DNA of 64,000 nucleotides from Acidovorax sp. FJL06 (GCF_003852545.1 NZ_QAJR01000014.1:38170-102169); one strand, 5' to 3'; shown: positions 8,007-18,634, numbered from the stretch's first letter. The notes: a model not told the origin generated them from the letters alone. A program made the numbers and translations.

Positions 8007-9641
8007 ATGCTGCGGGCTTCCTTGACGATGCGCTGGCCCCTGCAGGCGCTGCTGGCACTGGCCGCAGGGCTGGCACAGGCGGCGTCGCTGGCCTGGCCGG
8101 GCAGTGGCCAGCCCCTGTGGTGGCTGCAGCTCGTGTCCCTGGCCGTGCTGGCCCGCCTGGTGCGGCCCATGGCCAATGCTGCCACGGGTGGGGCGGTGTC
8201 CTGGCAGCGGGGCGCGCTCATCGGCGGCGTGTTTGCCACGGCCTGGCTCTCTGGCACCTTCTGGTGGCTGTTCATTTCCATGCACGCCTATGGTGGCCTG
8301 CCTGCGCCGCTGGCGGTGGCTGCGGTGCTGGGGTTGGCCGCGTTCCTGGCCAGCTACTACGCCGCTGCCTTGGCCTTGTTTTGCCGCCTTGCGCCCGTCC
8401 ATAAAGCGGGAGCTGCTCTGCTTTTCGGAGCGCTCTGGTTGTTGGCCGAGCTGGCGCGGGGGATCTGGTGGACGGGCTTTCCCTGGGGCGCGGGGGGCTA
8501 TGCCCATGTCGATGGGCCCCTGGCGGTGCTGGCGCGGTATGTGGGCGTCTATGGCGTGGGGGCAGTGGCCGCCGTGCTGGCGATGGGGGCGGTGCAGCTG
8601 CGCCCCGCCGACCTGCGCCGTGGGCGGCTGTGGGCGTGGCTGCTGGCCATGGCGGGCGTGCTGGCCCTGGCCACGGTGGGCCGCTTCTGTGCCGTCAATC
8701 TCTGCCACACCCCTTCGCAACCCCCGCCGCCGCCGCTGAGCCTGGAGCTGCTGCAGGGCAACATCCCGCAGGACGAAAAATTCCAGCCGGGCAGCGGCGT
8801 GCCCGTGGCGCTGCAGTGGTATGCCCAAGCGCTGCGCGATGCCAAGGCGGACCTGGTGGTGGCGCCCGAAACCGCGATCCCGCTGCTGCCCCAGCAGCTC
8901 ATCCCGGGGTATCTCGAAGGCCTCCAGCAGCGCTATGCACAGGGCCCGCAGGCCGCGCTGGTGGGCATTCCGCTGGGGGATGAAACCCTGGGCTACACCA
9001 ACTCGGTGCGGGGCATGGGCCCCTCCACGCCGGGTGGGCAGGCCGAGCCCTACCGCTACGACAAGCACCACCTGGTGCCCTTTGGCGAGTTCATCCCGCC
9101 GTTCTTCAAATGGTTCACGGCCATGATGGACATCCCGCTCGGGGACTTCAACCGGGGGGCAGTGGGCCAGCCGTCGTTTGCCTGGAAGGGCCAGCGCATC
9201 GCACCCAACATCTGCTACGAGGATCTGTTTGGCGAAGAGCTGGGCGCGCGCTTCATCGACCCGGCCCAGGCGCCCACGGTGTTCGTCAACTTCAGCAACA
9301 TCGGCTGGTTTGGCGACTCGCTGGCGATTGACCAGCACCTGCACATCAGCCGCATGCGCGCGCTGGAGTTCGAGCGCCCCATGGTGCGCGCCACCAACAC
9401 CGGCGCCACGGCCATCATCGACCACCGGGGTATGGTCACCCACCAGCTGGAGCGCCACACCCGGGGCGTGCTCCGGGGCGAAGTGCAGGGCCGGGGGCTC
9501 AGCGCGCCAACCGGCTGGGCGATCACGCCCTATGCGTGGTGGGTGGCCCGCTGGGGGCTGTGGCCGCTGTGGGCACTGGGGGGGCTGGCGCTGGTTGCGG
9601 CCCTGCTGGCCCAGGGTGTGCGCAGGGCGCGGGGCGGTTGA
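8007..9641 (+). CDS. lnt: Apolipoprotein N-acyltransferase
   Basis: Inner-membrane enzyme that adds the third acyl chain to the N-terminal cysteine of lipoproteins. The 544 residues carry about eight membrane segments and a periplasmic nitrilase-fold domain (about residues 245-500). The catalytic triad is present: Glu288 (VVAPETAIP), Lys353 (YRYDKHHLVPFGEF) and Cys403 (APNICYEDLFGEE). TTG codons just upstream and ATG 8028 are alternative starts. Codons for about residues 125-143 coincide with a copy of the dispersed repeat (8380-8437), in a predicted loop between membrane segments. Lipoproteins elsewhere in the window (GspD and the products at 42637 and 44359) would be substrates. Confidence 0.95.
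   Translation: MLRASLTMRWPLQALLALAAGLAQAASLAWPGSGQPLWWLQLVSLAVLARLVRPMANAATGGAVSWQRGALIGGVFATAWLSGTFWWLFISMHAYGGLPAPLAVAAVLGLAAFLASYYAAALALFCRLAPVHKAGAALLFGALWLLAELARGIWWTGFPWGAGGYAHVDGPLAVLARYVGVYGVGAVAAVLAMGAVQLRPADLRRGRLWAWLLAMAGVLALATVGRFCAVNLCHTPSQPPPPPLSLELLQGNIPQDEKFQPGSGVPVALQWYAQALRDAKADLVVAPETAIPLLPQQLIPGYLEGLQQRYAQGPQAALVGIPLGDETLGYTNSVRGMGPSTPGGQAEPYRYDKHHLVPFGEFIPPFFKWFTAMMDIPLGDFNRGAVGQPSFAWKGQRIAPNICYEDLFGEELGARFIDPAQAPTVFVNFSNIGWFGDSLAIDQHLHISRMRALEFERPMVRATNTGATAIIDHRGMVTHQLERHTRGVLRGEVQGRGLSAPTGWAITPYAWWVARWGLWPLWALGGLALVAALLAQGVRRARGG
8380..8437 (-). repeat. Dispersed palindromic repeat, copy inside lnt
   Basis: Contains the family's core arms (GCGCCCGTCCATAAAGCGGG) followed by AGCTGCT and CTTTTCGGAGC, aligning with the other copies in the reverse orientation. 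It keeps the lnt reading frame open. Confidence 0.5.
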
Positions 9642-9720
9642 TCCAGGTCAGCCGCCAGCTGGGCCACAGGGTGCGGGACAATCCCTTCTTTAGAGGCGCC
9701 TCCCTATGCCTTGATAATAG

Positions 9721-9747
9721 AGCCCCGCAAGCGGGGGCTTGTTTTGC
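9721..9747 (+). terminator. Hairpin with T-rich tail after lnt, in the fabA leader
   Basis: AGCCCCGC pairs with GCGGGGGCT (one bulged G) around an AA loop and is followed by TTGTTTT. It can end lnt transcription, or act as an attenuator if fabA transcription starts upstream; GATAAT at 9713-9718 could be a -10 element. Confidence 0.45.
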
Positions 9748-9764
9748 GGACAACGATGATTTGA

Positions 9765-9780
9765 GGCGGGGGAACCCGCC
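9765..9780 (+). promoter_or_regulatory. GNRA-type hairpin in the fabA leader
   Basis: GGCGGG and CCCGCC form a perfect 6-base stem closed by a GGAA loop, ending 5 bases before the GGAG that precedes the fabA start at 9801. It could modulate ribosome access; there is no direct evidence. Confidence 0.35.
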
Positions 9781-9800
9781 GTTCTGGAGCACGACTGAAA

Positions 9801-10322
9801 ATGGCAGATTCCTTTTCCTACGAACAACTGATCGCCTCGGGCGAGGGCCGGCTGTTCGGCGCTGACAGCGGGCGTCTGCCGCTGCCACCCATGCTGATGT
9901 TTGACCGCATCACGCACATCGACAGCGATGGCGGCGCGCATGGTTTGGGAAAGATCGTCGCCGAACTCGACGTCAAGCCCGATCTGTGGTTCTTTGCCTG
10001 CCACTTCCAGGGCGATCCGGTCATGCCGGGCTGCCTGGGCCTCGACGCCATGTGGCAGCTGATCGGCTTTTACCTCACCTGGCTCCAACTGCCCGGCCGG
10101 GGCCGCGCGCTGGGCGCGGGCGAGGTCAAGTTCACCGGTGAAGTGGGCCCGGATGTGAAGCGGGTGACCTACGAAATCGACATCAAGCGCGTGATCAAGC
10201 GCAAGCTGGTGATGGCCATTGGCGACGCCCGCTTGCTGGCCGATGGCAAGGAAATCTACGTAGCCAATGACCTGCGCGTGGGACTGTTCAAGCGCGAGGG
10301 CGACGACAAGGACGCAGCATGA
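9801..10322 (+). CDS. fabA: 3-hydroxydecanoyl-ACP dehydratase/isomerase
   Basis: Dehydrates 3-hydroxydecanoyl-ACP and isomerises the trans-2 double bond to cis-3, the branch point to unsaturated fatty acids. The 173 residues match the E. coli enzyme (172). The active-site His68 is in [13 protein letters not shown] and Asp82 in LGLDAMWQ, offset by two from E. coli His70/Asp84. The downstream fabB overlaps it by 4 bases, giving the classical fabAB operon. Two hairpins lie in the leader. Confidence 0.97.
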   Translation: MADSFSYEQLIASGEGRLFGADSGRLPLPPMLMFDRITHIDSDGGAHGLGKIVAELDVKPDLWFFACHFQGDPVMPGCLGLDAMWQLIGFYLTWLQLPGRGRALGAGEVKFTGEVGPDVKRVTYEIDIKRVIKRKLVMAIGDARLLADGKEIYVANDLRVGLFKREGDDKDAA

Positions 10323-11545
10323 CCAGCAAAAAGCGTGTAGTCATCACCGGCGCGGGCATCGTCTCGTGCATCGGCAACGACCTGGCCACGGTGGAAGCCT
10401 CGCTGCGTGCGGGCACCAGTGGCATCAAGGCCGTAGAAAAATTCAAGGAACTGGGCCTGCGCAGCCAGGTCGGCGGCGCCCCTGAGATCGACATCGAAGC
10501 GCGCATCGACCGCAAGCAGCTGCGCTTCATGGGCGATGCAGCGGCCTATGCGCAGATCGCGCTCGAAGACGCCATTGCCCAGGCAGGCCTCACGCCCGAG
10601 CAGGTGAGCCACCCGCGCACCGGCCTCATCATGGGCTCGGGCGGCGGTTCGCCCGCCAACCAGATCGAAGCGGCCGACACGCTGCGTGAAAAGGGCATTC
10701 GCCGCGTGGGGCCCTACCAGGTCACGCGCTGCATGAGCTCCACCGTGTCCGCCTGCCTGGCCACCAACTTCAAGGTCAAGGGCATCAACTACTCCATCAC
10801 CTCGGCCTGCTCCACGTCGGCGCACTGCATCGGCGCGGCCGCACAGCAGATCGCCTGGGGTGTGCAGGACGTGATGTTCGCGGGCGGTGGCGAAGAGCTC
10901 TCCTGGGGCATGTCGCTGCTGTTCGACGGCATGGGCGCGATGTCCAGCAAGTACAACGACACGCCCGAGAAAGCCTCGCGCGCCTACGATGCGAACCGTG
11001 ATGGCTTCGTGATCGCCGGCGGCGGCGGCGCCGTGGTGCTGGAAAGCCTGGAGCATGCCCAGGCGCGCGGCGCGACCATCCTGGCCGAAGTGGTGGGCTT
11101 TGGCGCCACCAGCGACGGCGAAGACATGGTGGCCCCGTCGGGCGACGGCGCCATTGCCTGCATGCAGCAGGCGATGGAAGGGCTCGACGCCCCCATCGAC
11201 TACATCAACACCCACGGCACCTCCACCCCGGTGGGCGACATGCAGGAAGTGCGCGCCATGCGTGCCCTGTTTGGCGACCAGGTGCCCCCGTTCTCGTCCA
11301 CCAAGTCGCTCACCGGCCACTCGCTGGGTGCCACGGGTGTGCAAGAGGCCATCTACTGCATGATCATGCTGAACAAGGGCTTCATCGCCGGTTCGGCCAA
11401 TGTGGAAACCCCTGACCCGGCGCTGGGCGCCATGCCACTGGTCATGCAGACGCGCGATGCGCAGCTCACCACGGTGCTCTCCAACAGCTTCGGCTTTGGC
11501 GGCACCAACGCCAGCCTGGTGCTGCGCCGCTGGTCGGGCGCCTGA
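10319..11545 (+). CDS. fabB: 3-oxoacyl-ACP synthase I
   Basis: Condensing enzyme that elongates unsaturated acyl chains made by FabA. The 408 residues form a thiolase-like double fold. The catalytic nucleophile Cys164 lies in [10 protein letters not shown], and the two active-site histidines in NTHGTSTP and [11 protein letters not shown]. Translation is coupled to fabA through the ATGA overlap at 10319. A strong terminator follows 26 bases after the stop. Confidence 0.97.
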   Translation: MTSKKRVVITGAGIVSCIGNDLATVEASLRAGTSGIKAVEKFKELGLRSQVGGAPEIDIEARIDRKQLRFMGDAAAYAQIALEDAIAQAGLTPEQVSHPRTGLIMGSGGGSPANQIEAADTLREKGIRRVGPYQVTRCMSSTVSACLATNFKVKGINYSITSACSTSAHCIGAAAQQIAWGVQDVMFAGGGEELSWGMSLLFDGMGAMSSKYNDTPEKASRAYDANRDGFVIAGGGGAVVLESLEHAQARGATILAEVVGFGATSDGEDMVAPSGDGAIACMQQAMEGLDAPIDYINTHGTSTPVGDMQEVRAMRALFGDQVPPFSSTKSLTGHSLGATGVQEAIYCMIMLNKGFIAGSANVETPDPALGAMPLVMQTRDAQLTTVLSNSFGFGGTNASLVLRRWSGA

Positions 11546-11571
11546 CGCGGTAAGCGCTACCGCTTCGCCCC

Positions 11572-11606
11572 AACCCGCCCCCGCATTCGCGGCGGCGGGT
11601 TTTTTC
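11572..11606 (+). terminator. Rho-independent terminator after fabB
   Basis: AACCCGCC pairs with GGCGGGTT around a GC-rich inner loop and runs into TTTTTTC. Confidence 0.85.
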
Positions 11607-11630
11607 TTGGCAGGCGGTCGGCTCCGTCGG

Positions 11631-12542
11631 TTACTTGCGCGGCCGTGGTGGCGACAGCGCTTCGTGCAGCAGCGCAGGCAACATGGCCAGCATGCGCGTG
11701 GCCTGTAGCCCCGGAGGGTGGTGGCTGGCGTGGTAGCTGTACAGCGACATGGGCGGCAGGTCGGGCAGCTCCACCGCCGCCACATGGGCCGGGTCCAGGC
11801 GGATGGCCGTGAGGAAGTCCACCACCGTCCAGCCCATGCCCAGCCGCACCAGCTCCAGCGCCAGGCGCGAGGTCTGCACCTGGATGCCGGGCCCGCCCGG
11901 TGTGCCCAGGCGGTCGGCCGTGCGGTCGATGGACTGGCGCATCGGGTCGTCGCCCACCAGCCGGACCACGGGCACCTGCGCCAGGCGCGCGGCCGTGCTC
12001 GCGGCGCGTGGGGCACGGTCCCACACGGTGCGCGCCACGGCCAGCGACAGGCGGCCGCTGACCAGCAGCTCGCTGTGGATCTGCGGGTGCGGGTGCTCGA
12101 AAAAACCCAGCCCAAAGTCCACGCTGCGCGTGAGCAGCGCCTGCGTCATCTGGTCCTGGTGGATGGTGCGCACCTCCACCCCCACCTGCGGGTGCTTTTG
12201 CGCATGGCGGTGCAGCAGCGTGGGCAGAAACTCGTGGGTGATGGAGGGGATGGCGGCCAGCCGCACGTCGCCCAGCTCGGTGGTGGCCAGGTTGCGCGCG
12301 GTGCGCTGCAGTGCGTCCAGCTGGCGGTGGATGCTGCCGGATTCTACGGCCAGCACCTGCGCCTCGGGCGTGGGCGTGAGGCCCGCCGGCGTGCGGTTGA
12401 ACAGCCGGTAGCCCAGCTGCAACTCGGTGTGGGCCACGGCCTTGCTCACAGCCGACGGTGTGATGCACAACAGGCGGCCTGCGGCACTCATGCTGCCCGT
12501 CTGCAAAACGGCCTGGAACACTTCGAGTTGGCGCAGGTTCAT
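11631..12542 (-). CDS. LysR-family transcriptional regulator
   Basis: A 303-residue regulator starting MNLRQLEVFQAVLQTGSMS. It has an N-terminal winged helix (about residues 1-60, ITPSAVSKAVAHTELQLG recognition region) and a substrate-binding domain (about 90-295). The in-frame extension upstream of 12542 is not family-like. It is transcribed divergently from the asparaginase gene, with 190 bases between the starts holding a perfect palindrome 32 bases upstream of its own ATG. Regulation of asparaginase, with autoregulation, is the obvious inference; the inducer is unknown. Confidence 0.92.
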   Translation of the reverse strand: MNLRQLEVFQAVLQTGSMSAAGRLLCITPSAVSKAVAHTELQLGYRLFNRTPAGLTPTPEAQVLAVESGSIHRQLDALQRTARNLATTELGDVRLAAIPSITHEFLPTLLHRHAQKHPQVGVEVRTIHQDQMTQALLTRSVDFGLGFFEHPHPQIHSELLVSGRLSLAVARTVWDRAPRAASTAARLAQVPVVRLVGDDPMRQSIDRTADRLGTPGGPGIQVQTSRLALELVRLGMGWTVVDFLTAIRLDPAHVAAVELPDLPPMSLYSYHASHHPPGLQATRMLAMLPALLHEALSPPRPRK

Positions 12543-12573
12543 GGGGACACAGGGAAGAACAGCGAAGAAGGGG

Positions 12574-12590
12574 TGTGAATTCAATTCACA
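12574..12590. promoter_or_regulatory. Perfect palindrome, probable LysR operator
   Basis: TGTGAATT and AATTCACA are perfect 8-base arms around a single C. It includes a T-N11-A arrangement (12576-12588), the LysR-type box, and lies between the divergent LysR and asparaginase genes. Confidence 0.65.
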
Positions 12591-12636
12591 GGGTGAGGCC
12601 AATTATTCCACTTGGCTGTGTGTGGATTTCTCATAG

Positions 12637-13818
<1,182 letters not shown>

Positions 13819-13876
13819 TCTCCCGAACTGCGCACCAACCGCTCGCCAGAGCGCACTGCAAGCGACACCGGTGGCC

Positions 13877-13912
13877 AAGGCCGGGGCTCCACAAGGGCCC
13901 CGGCCTTTGTTC
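13877..13912 (+). terminator. Rho-independent terminator after ansB
   Basis: AAGGCCGGGGC and GCCCCGGCCTT form a perfect 11-base stem around a 9-base loop, followed by TTTGTTCTT. Confidence 0.85.
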
Positions 13913-14059
13913 TTGGCGGGGCGCCGTAAAATCGCTGGTTTCGCCCTGGCACCACGCCGTTTCCTGATGGGAGGCAGCAGGCCCGGGCACCGGTTTGATC
14001 CCGTTGTTGTTTCACCTTTCTCATTGCCCGGCCCTGGTTCTGCCAGGGCCCCACACCTC

Positions 14060-14965
14060 ATGTTGACCTTCCAGCAAATCATCCTGAAGCTGCAGTCCTA
14101 CTGGGACGCGCAGGGTTGCGCGCTTTTGCAGCCCTATGACATGGAAGTGGGTGCCGGCACCTCGCACACCGCCACCTTCCTGCGCGCCATCGGCCCCGAG
14201 CCCTGGAAGGCCGCCTACGTGCAGCCCAGCCGCCGCCCCAAGGACGGCCGCTACGGCGAGAACCCCAACCGCCTGCAGCACTACTACCAGTACCAGGTGG
14301 TGCTCAAGCCCGCGCCGGCCAACATCCTGGAGTTGTACCTGGGTTCGCTCGAAGCCCTGGGCTTCGACCTCAAGAAAAACGACATCCGCTTCGTCGAAGA
14401 CGACTGGGAGAACCCCACGCTGGGCGCCTGGGGCCTGGGCTGGGAGGTCTGGCTCAACGGCATGGAGGTGACGCAGTTCACCTACTTCCAGCAGGTCGGC
14501 GGCATCGACTGCAAGCCCGCCACGGGCGAAATCACCTACGGCCTGGAGCGCCTGGCCATGTACCTGCAGGGCGTGGACAACGTCTACAACCTGAAGTGGA
14601 CCGACACGCTGAGCTATGGCGACGTCTACAAGCAGAACGAGGTGGAGCAGTCCACCTACAACTTCGAGCACAGCGACGCGGACTTTTTGTTCACCGCCTT
14701 CAATGCGCACGAAAAGCAGGCCAAGTACCTCATGGAGCAGCAGCTCGCGCTGCCGGCCTATGAGCAGGTGCTCAAGGCCGCGCACAGCTTCAACCTGCTG
14801 GATGCACGCGGCGCCATCAGCGTGACCGAACGCGCCGCCTACATCGGCCGCATCCGCAACCTGGCCCGTGCCGTGGCGCAGAGCTATTACGAGAGCCGCG
14901 AGCGCCTGGGCTTCCCCATGGCACCGCGCGAGTGGGTGGAACAGATGACGAAGAAGGCTGCGTGA
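14060..14965 (+). CDS. glyQ: Glycyl-tRNA synthetase alpha subunit
   Basis: Catalytic subunit of the bacterial alpha2beta2 glycyl-tRNA synthetase, 301 residues. It begins [20 protein letters not shown] and contains the class II signatures [20 protein letters not shown] and [15 protein letters not shown]. The frame is open upstream, but family members start at 14060. A TAAAAT -10-like hexamer lies at about 13926-13931. The beta subunit gene starts 5 bases after the stop. Confidence 0.98.
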   Translation: MLTFQQIILKLQSYWDAQGCALLQPYDMEVGAGTSHTATFLRAIGPEPWKAAYVQPSRRPKDGRYGENPNRLQHYYQYQVVLKPAPANILELYLGSLEALGFDLKKNDIRFVEDDWENPTLGAWGLGWEVWLNGMEVTQFTYFQQVGGIDCKPATGEITYGLERLAMYLQGVDNVYNLKWTDTLSYGDVYKQNEVEQSTYNFEHSDADFLFTAFNAHEKQAKYLMEQQLALPAYEQVLKAAHSFNLLDARGAISVTERAAYIGRIRNLARAVAQSYYESRERLGFPMAPREWVEQMTKKAA

Positions 14966-14970
14966 GAGAA

Positions 14971-17118
14971 ATGACGATGACAACCCAAAACCTCCTCGTA
15001 GAACTGTTTGTCGAAGAGCTGCCCCCCAAGGCGCTGCAAAAGCTGGGCGATGCCTTTGCCACGGTGCTGGGCGACCAGCTCAAGGCCCAGGGCCTGGCCA
15101 CGGCAGCGTCCGTGGTCACGCCGTTTGCTTCGCCCCGTCGCCTGGCTGCGCATGTGACCGCGGTGGCCGACAAGGCCGCCGACAAGGCCGTGCAGCAAAA
15201 GCTCATGCCCGTGACGGTGGGCCTGGACGCCGGCGGCAACGCCACGCCTGCGCTGCTGAAAAAGCTGCAGGCGCTGGGCGCCGACGTGTCCGACCCGGCA
15301 GCCGCTGTGGCTGCATTGAAGCGCGCACAGGACGGCAAGGCCGAGGCCCTGTTCTACGACAGCGTGGTGCCCGGCGCTACGCTGCAGGACGGCCTGCAAA
15401 AGGCGCTGCTCGAGTCCATTGCCAAGCTGCCCATTCCCAAGGTCATGAGCTACCAGCTCGAAACCGACTGCGAGCTGCCCGGCTGGAGCAGCGTGAACTT
15501 CGTGCGCCCCGCACATGGCCTGGTCGCGCTGCACGGCAGCACCGTGGTGCCGGTGAAGGCGCTGGGTCTGTCGGCGGGCAACAGCACGCAGGGCCACCGT
15601 TTTGAAGCCGCCGTGTCGCCCGTGGTGCTGGCGGATGCCGACAGCTACGCCGCTACGCTGAAAAAGGACGGCGCCGTGATCGCCAGCTTTGCCGAGCGCA
15701 AGGCCGAGATCGCGCGCCAGCTGGCTGCGGCTGCTGCGAAGGTGGGCAACGGCGCGCGCCCCATCGACGACGAGGCGCTGCTCGACGAAGTGACCGCGCT
15801 GGTCGAGCGCCCCAACGTGGTCACCTGCTCGTTCGAGACCGAGTTCCTCGACGTGCCGCAGGAATGCCTCATTCTCACGATGAAGGCCAACCAGAAGTAC
15901 TTCCCGCTGCTGGACGCCGCAGGCAAGCTGACCAACAAGTTCCTGGTGGTCAGCAACATCAGCCCCGAAGACACCAGCTTTGTGACCGGCGGCAATGAGC
16001 GCGTGGTGCGCCCGCGCCTGGCCGACGCCAAGTTCTTCTTCGACCAGGACCGCAAGAAGACCCTGGCCTCGCGCGTGGAAGGCCTCTCCAAGGTGGTCTA
16101 TCACAACAAGCTGGGCACGCAGGGCGAGCGCGTGGAGCGCGTGCGGGCCATTGCCAAGGCCATCGCACAGCAGCTGGGCGATGCGCAGCTGGTGCAAGAC
16201 GCCGACCTGGCCGCGCAACTGGCCAAGACCGACCTCGTGACCGACATGGTGGGCGAGTTCCCCGAGCTGCAAGGCATCATGGGCGGCTACTACGCCCTGA
16301 ACGACGGCCTGGGCGAAACCGTGGCGCATGCCATCGAAGACCACTACAAGCCGCGCTTTGCCGGTGACACACTGCCGCGCAACACCGCCGGCGTGGTGGT
16401 GGCCCTGGCCGACAAACTGGAAACCCTGGTGGGGATGTTTGGTATTGGCAACCTGCCCACGGGCGACCGCGACCCGTTCGCGCTGCGTCGCCACGCACTG
16501 GGCGTGATCCGCATGCTGGTCGAGAAGGACTTGCCGCTGGACCTGAACGCCCTGCTGGCCGGTGCCGTGCCCGCCTTTGGCGACAAGATCACCGACGCAT
16601 CGGCAGCCCTGGCCGACTTCATCTACGACCGCCTGGCCGGCAGCCTGCGCGAGCAGGGCTACCGCGCACAGGAAGTCGATGCCGTGATGGCCCTGCGCCC
16701 GCAGCGCCTGGCCTTGGTCGAAAAGCAGCTCGCCGCAGTGCGCGCCTTTGCCGCACTGCCCGAAAGCCCGGCCCTGGCCGCCGCCAACAAGCGCGTGGGC
16801 AACATCCTGAAAAAGGCCGAGGTCGAAGGGGCGGTGGACGCCCACGTCAACCCCGAGCTGCTGCAGGAAAAGGCCGAGCAGGACCTGTACGCCGCGCTGC
16901 AGCGCTTTGTGCCCGAGGCCAATGCGCAGTTCGACGCGGGCGACTACACCGCCAGCCTGCAGACCCTGGCCGTGCTGCGCGCGCCGGTGGATGCGTTCTT
17001 CGACGACGTCATGGTGAACGCCGAGCAGATGGACCTGCGCCTCAATCGCCAGGGCCTGCTCAAGAGCCTGCACGACGCGATGAACCGCGTGGCCGATCTC
17101 TCGCGCCTGGCGGTCTGA
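14971..17118 (+). CDS. glyS: Glycyl-tRNA synthetase beta subunit
   Basis: The 715-residue tRNA-recognition subunit. It starts with NLLVELFVEELPPKALQKL, has the central HD-like region, and ends with a DALR-type anticodon-binding domain (about residues 590-710) containing VDAFFDDVMVNAEQMDLRLNR. It works with GlyQ in the cytosol. ATG 14977 is an equally possible start two codons later. Confidence 0.98.
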   Translation: MTMTTQNLLVELFVEELPPKALQKLGDAFATVLGDQLKAQGLATAASVVTPFASPRRLAAHVTAVADKAADKAVQQKLMPVTVGLDAGGNATPALLKKLQALGADVSDPAAAVAALKRAQDGKAEALFYDSVVPGATLQDGLQKALLESIAKLPIPKVMSYQLETDCELPGWSSVNFVRPAHGLVALHGSTVVPVKALGLSAGNSTQGHRFEAAVSPVVLADADSYAATLKKDGAVIASFAERKAEIARQLAAAAAKVGNGARPIDDEALLDEVTALVERPNVVTCSFETEFLDVPQECLILTMKANQKYFPLLDAAGKLTNKFLVVSNISPEDTSFVTGGNERVVRPRLADAKFFFDQDRKKTLASRVEGLSKVVYHNKLGTQGERVERVRAIAKAIAQQLGDAQLVQDADLAAQLAKTDLVTDMVGEFPELQGIMGGYYALNDGLGETVAHAIEDHYKPRFAGDTLPRNTAGVVVALADKLETLVGMFGIGNLPTGDRDPFALRRHALGVIRMLVEKDLPLDLNALLAGAVPAFGDKITDASAALADFIYDRLAGSLREQGYRAQEVDAVMALRPQRLALVEKQLAAVRAFAALPESPALAAANKRVGNILKKAEVEGAVDAHVNPELLQEKAEQDLYAALQRFVPEANAQFDAGDYTASLQTLAVLRAPVDAFFDDVMVNAEQMDLRLNRQGLLKSLHDAMNRVADLSRLAV

Positions 17119-17169
17119 CCCCGGGGCTGATAGGCTGGCGGTTCGTTCTCACAAGGCAAAACCCCTCCT

Positions 17170-17775
17170 ATGAAACTCGTCATCCTGGACCGCGACGGCA
17201 CCCTCAACCCGATGGGCGATGACTACATCACCTCGGCCGACGAGTGGACCGCCGTGCCCGGCGCGCTCGAAGCCATTGCCCGGCTCAACCATGCCGGCTG
17301 GCATGTGGTGGTGGCCACCAACCAGCCGGGGCTGGGCCGGGGGCTGTTTGATGTGGTGGCGCTCAACGCCATCCACGCCAAGATGCACCGCCAACTGGCG
17401 GCGGTGGGCGGGCGCATCGACGCGGTGTTCTATTGCCCGCACGCGGCCGACGAGGACTGCACCTGCCGCAAGCCTGCGCCCGGCCTGCTGGAGCAGATTG
17501 GCGACCGCTATGGCGTGGAGCGGCACGACCTGCGCGTGGTGGGCAGTTGCGAAGCCCATGTGCAGGCGGGCGCCGCGCTGGGTGCGCAGGTGCACCTGGT
17601 GTGCACCGGGCGTTCGGCCCAGGTGGTGCCCGGCGGGCCGCTGCCGGCGGGGCTGCCACCCGGCACGCTGGTGCATGCCAGCCTGGGCGATTTCGTGGAC
17701 CAGTTGCTGCCCCTGGTGCCCGGGGCTCCGGCCACCGCAGCGCCGCTGCCTGCCGCGGGGCAGGGCGCCCACTAG
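17170..17775 (+). CDS. gmhB: D-glycero-beta-D-manno-heptose 1,7-bisphosphate 7-phosphatase
   Basis: HAD-family phosphatase of the ADP-heptose pathway for the LPS inner core. In the 201-residue protein the nucleophile motif is Asp7-Arg-Asp9 in ILDRDGTLNPMG, and a zinc-binding Cys-X-His ... Cys-X-Cys loop is readable in CPHAADEDCTCRKP. The C-terminal 20 residues are Ala/Pro-rich. The glyQ-glyS-gmhB-plsC order is a conserved betaproteobacterial neighbourhood. It provides core sugar on which the O-polysaccharide from 26-56 kb would be placed. Confidence 0.94.
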   Translation: MKLVILDRDGTLNPMGDDYITSADEWTAVPGALEAIARLNHAGWHVVVATNQPGLGRGLFDVVALNAIHAKMHRQLAAVGGRIDAVFYCPHAADEDCTCRKPAPGLLEQIGDRYGVERHDLRVVGSCEAHVQAGAALGAQVHLVCTGRSAQVVPGGPLPAGLPPGTLVHASLGDFVDQLLPLVPGAPATAAPLPAAGQGAH

Positions 17776-17782
17776 CCACCGA

Positions 17783-17840
17783 TTTTGCTATTTAATTAAT
17801 AGCTGTTTGCGCTTGATGGACAGGCGCTGGCGGCCCAAAA
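17783..17840 (+). repeat. Dispersed palindromic repeat, gmhB-plsC gap
   Basis: The clearest copy: an AT-rich inverted repeat (TTGCTATTTAATTAATAGCT) followed by a GC arm pair (GCGCTTGATGGACAGGCGC) and GGCGGCCCAAAA. It ends 10 bases before the plsC start. Confidence 0.7.
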
Positions 17841-17850
17841 GACTATAAAA

Positions 17851-18624
17851 ATGGCTTTCATCCGTTCTGTCATTCACCTACTCTGGATGGGCATCACCGT
17901 GGTGCCCTATGCGCTGGCCATCATGCTGGGCACGCTGCTGGGGGTGCGCGGCCTGCCGCTGTACCGCATTGCGCGGGCCTGGCTGTCGCTGTGCATCAGT
18001 GGCGCGCGGGCCATCCTGGGCATCCGCGTCGAGATCACGGGCATGGAGAACCTGCCCCAGGGCGAGAACGCCGGCGCGGTGCTGCTGGTCAAGCACCAGT
18101 CCACCTTCGAGACCTTTTTGATGCCGACGATCATGCCGCACCCCCTGGCCTACGTGTTCAAGAAGGAGCTGCTGTATGTGCCCTTCTTCGGCTGGGCCAT
18201 CGGCCGGCTGGACATGATCCACATCGACCGCAGTCAGCGCACCCAGGCCTTCAACAGGGTGGTGCAGCAGGGCAAGGACCTGCTGGCCAAGGGCATCTGG
18301 ATCATCATGTTCCCCGAGGGCACACGCATCGCGCGCGGGCAAAAGGGCAACTACAAGACCGGCGGCACGCGCCTGGCCATCGACACCGGCGCGCCCGTGG
18401 TGCCGATTGCCGTCACGTCCGCCAAGGTCTGGCCGCGCAAGGCCTTCGTCAAGCGCCCGGGCGTGGTGGAGGTGTCGATTGGCCAGCCCATCTCCAGCGT
18501 GGGGCGCGAGCCCGACGAGCTGATGCGCGAGGTCGAAGCCTGGATCGAGGCCGAGATGCGCCGCCTGGACCCGGGGGCCTATCCGGCCACTGCAGCCAGC
18601 GCAGCCGTCCAGAGCGGGAAGTAA
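17851..18624 (+). CDS. plsC: 1-acyl-sn-glycerol-3-phosphate acyltransferase
   Basis: Acylates lysophosphatidic acid to phosphatidic acid at the inner membrane. The 257-residue protein has an N-terminal membrane segment (about residues 8-30). The catalytic motif reads KHQSTFE, the betaproteobacterial variant of HX4D in which Glu replaces Asp. The substrate motif is FPEGTRIARGQKGNYKTGG. The C-terminal tail is Ala/Ser-rich. A copy of the dispersed repeat immediately precedes the start. Confidence 0.95.
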   Translation: MAFIRSVIHLLWMGITVVPYALAIMLGTLLGVRGLPLYRIARAWLSLCISGARAILGIRVEITGMENLPQGENAGAVLLVKHQSTFETFLMPTIMPHPLAYVFKKELLYVPFFGWAIGRLDMIHIDRSQRTQAFNRVVQQGKDLLAKGIWIIMFPEGTRIARGQKGNYKTGGTRLAIDTGAPVVPIAVTSAKVWPRKAFVKRPGVVEVSIGQPISSVGREPDELMREVEAWIEAEMRRLDPGAYPATAASAAVQSGK

Positions 18625-18634
18625 GCCCACCGTG

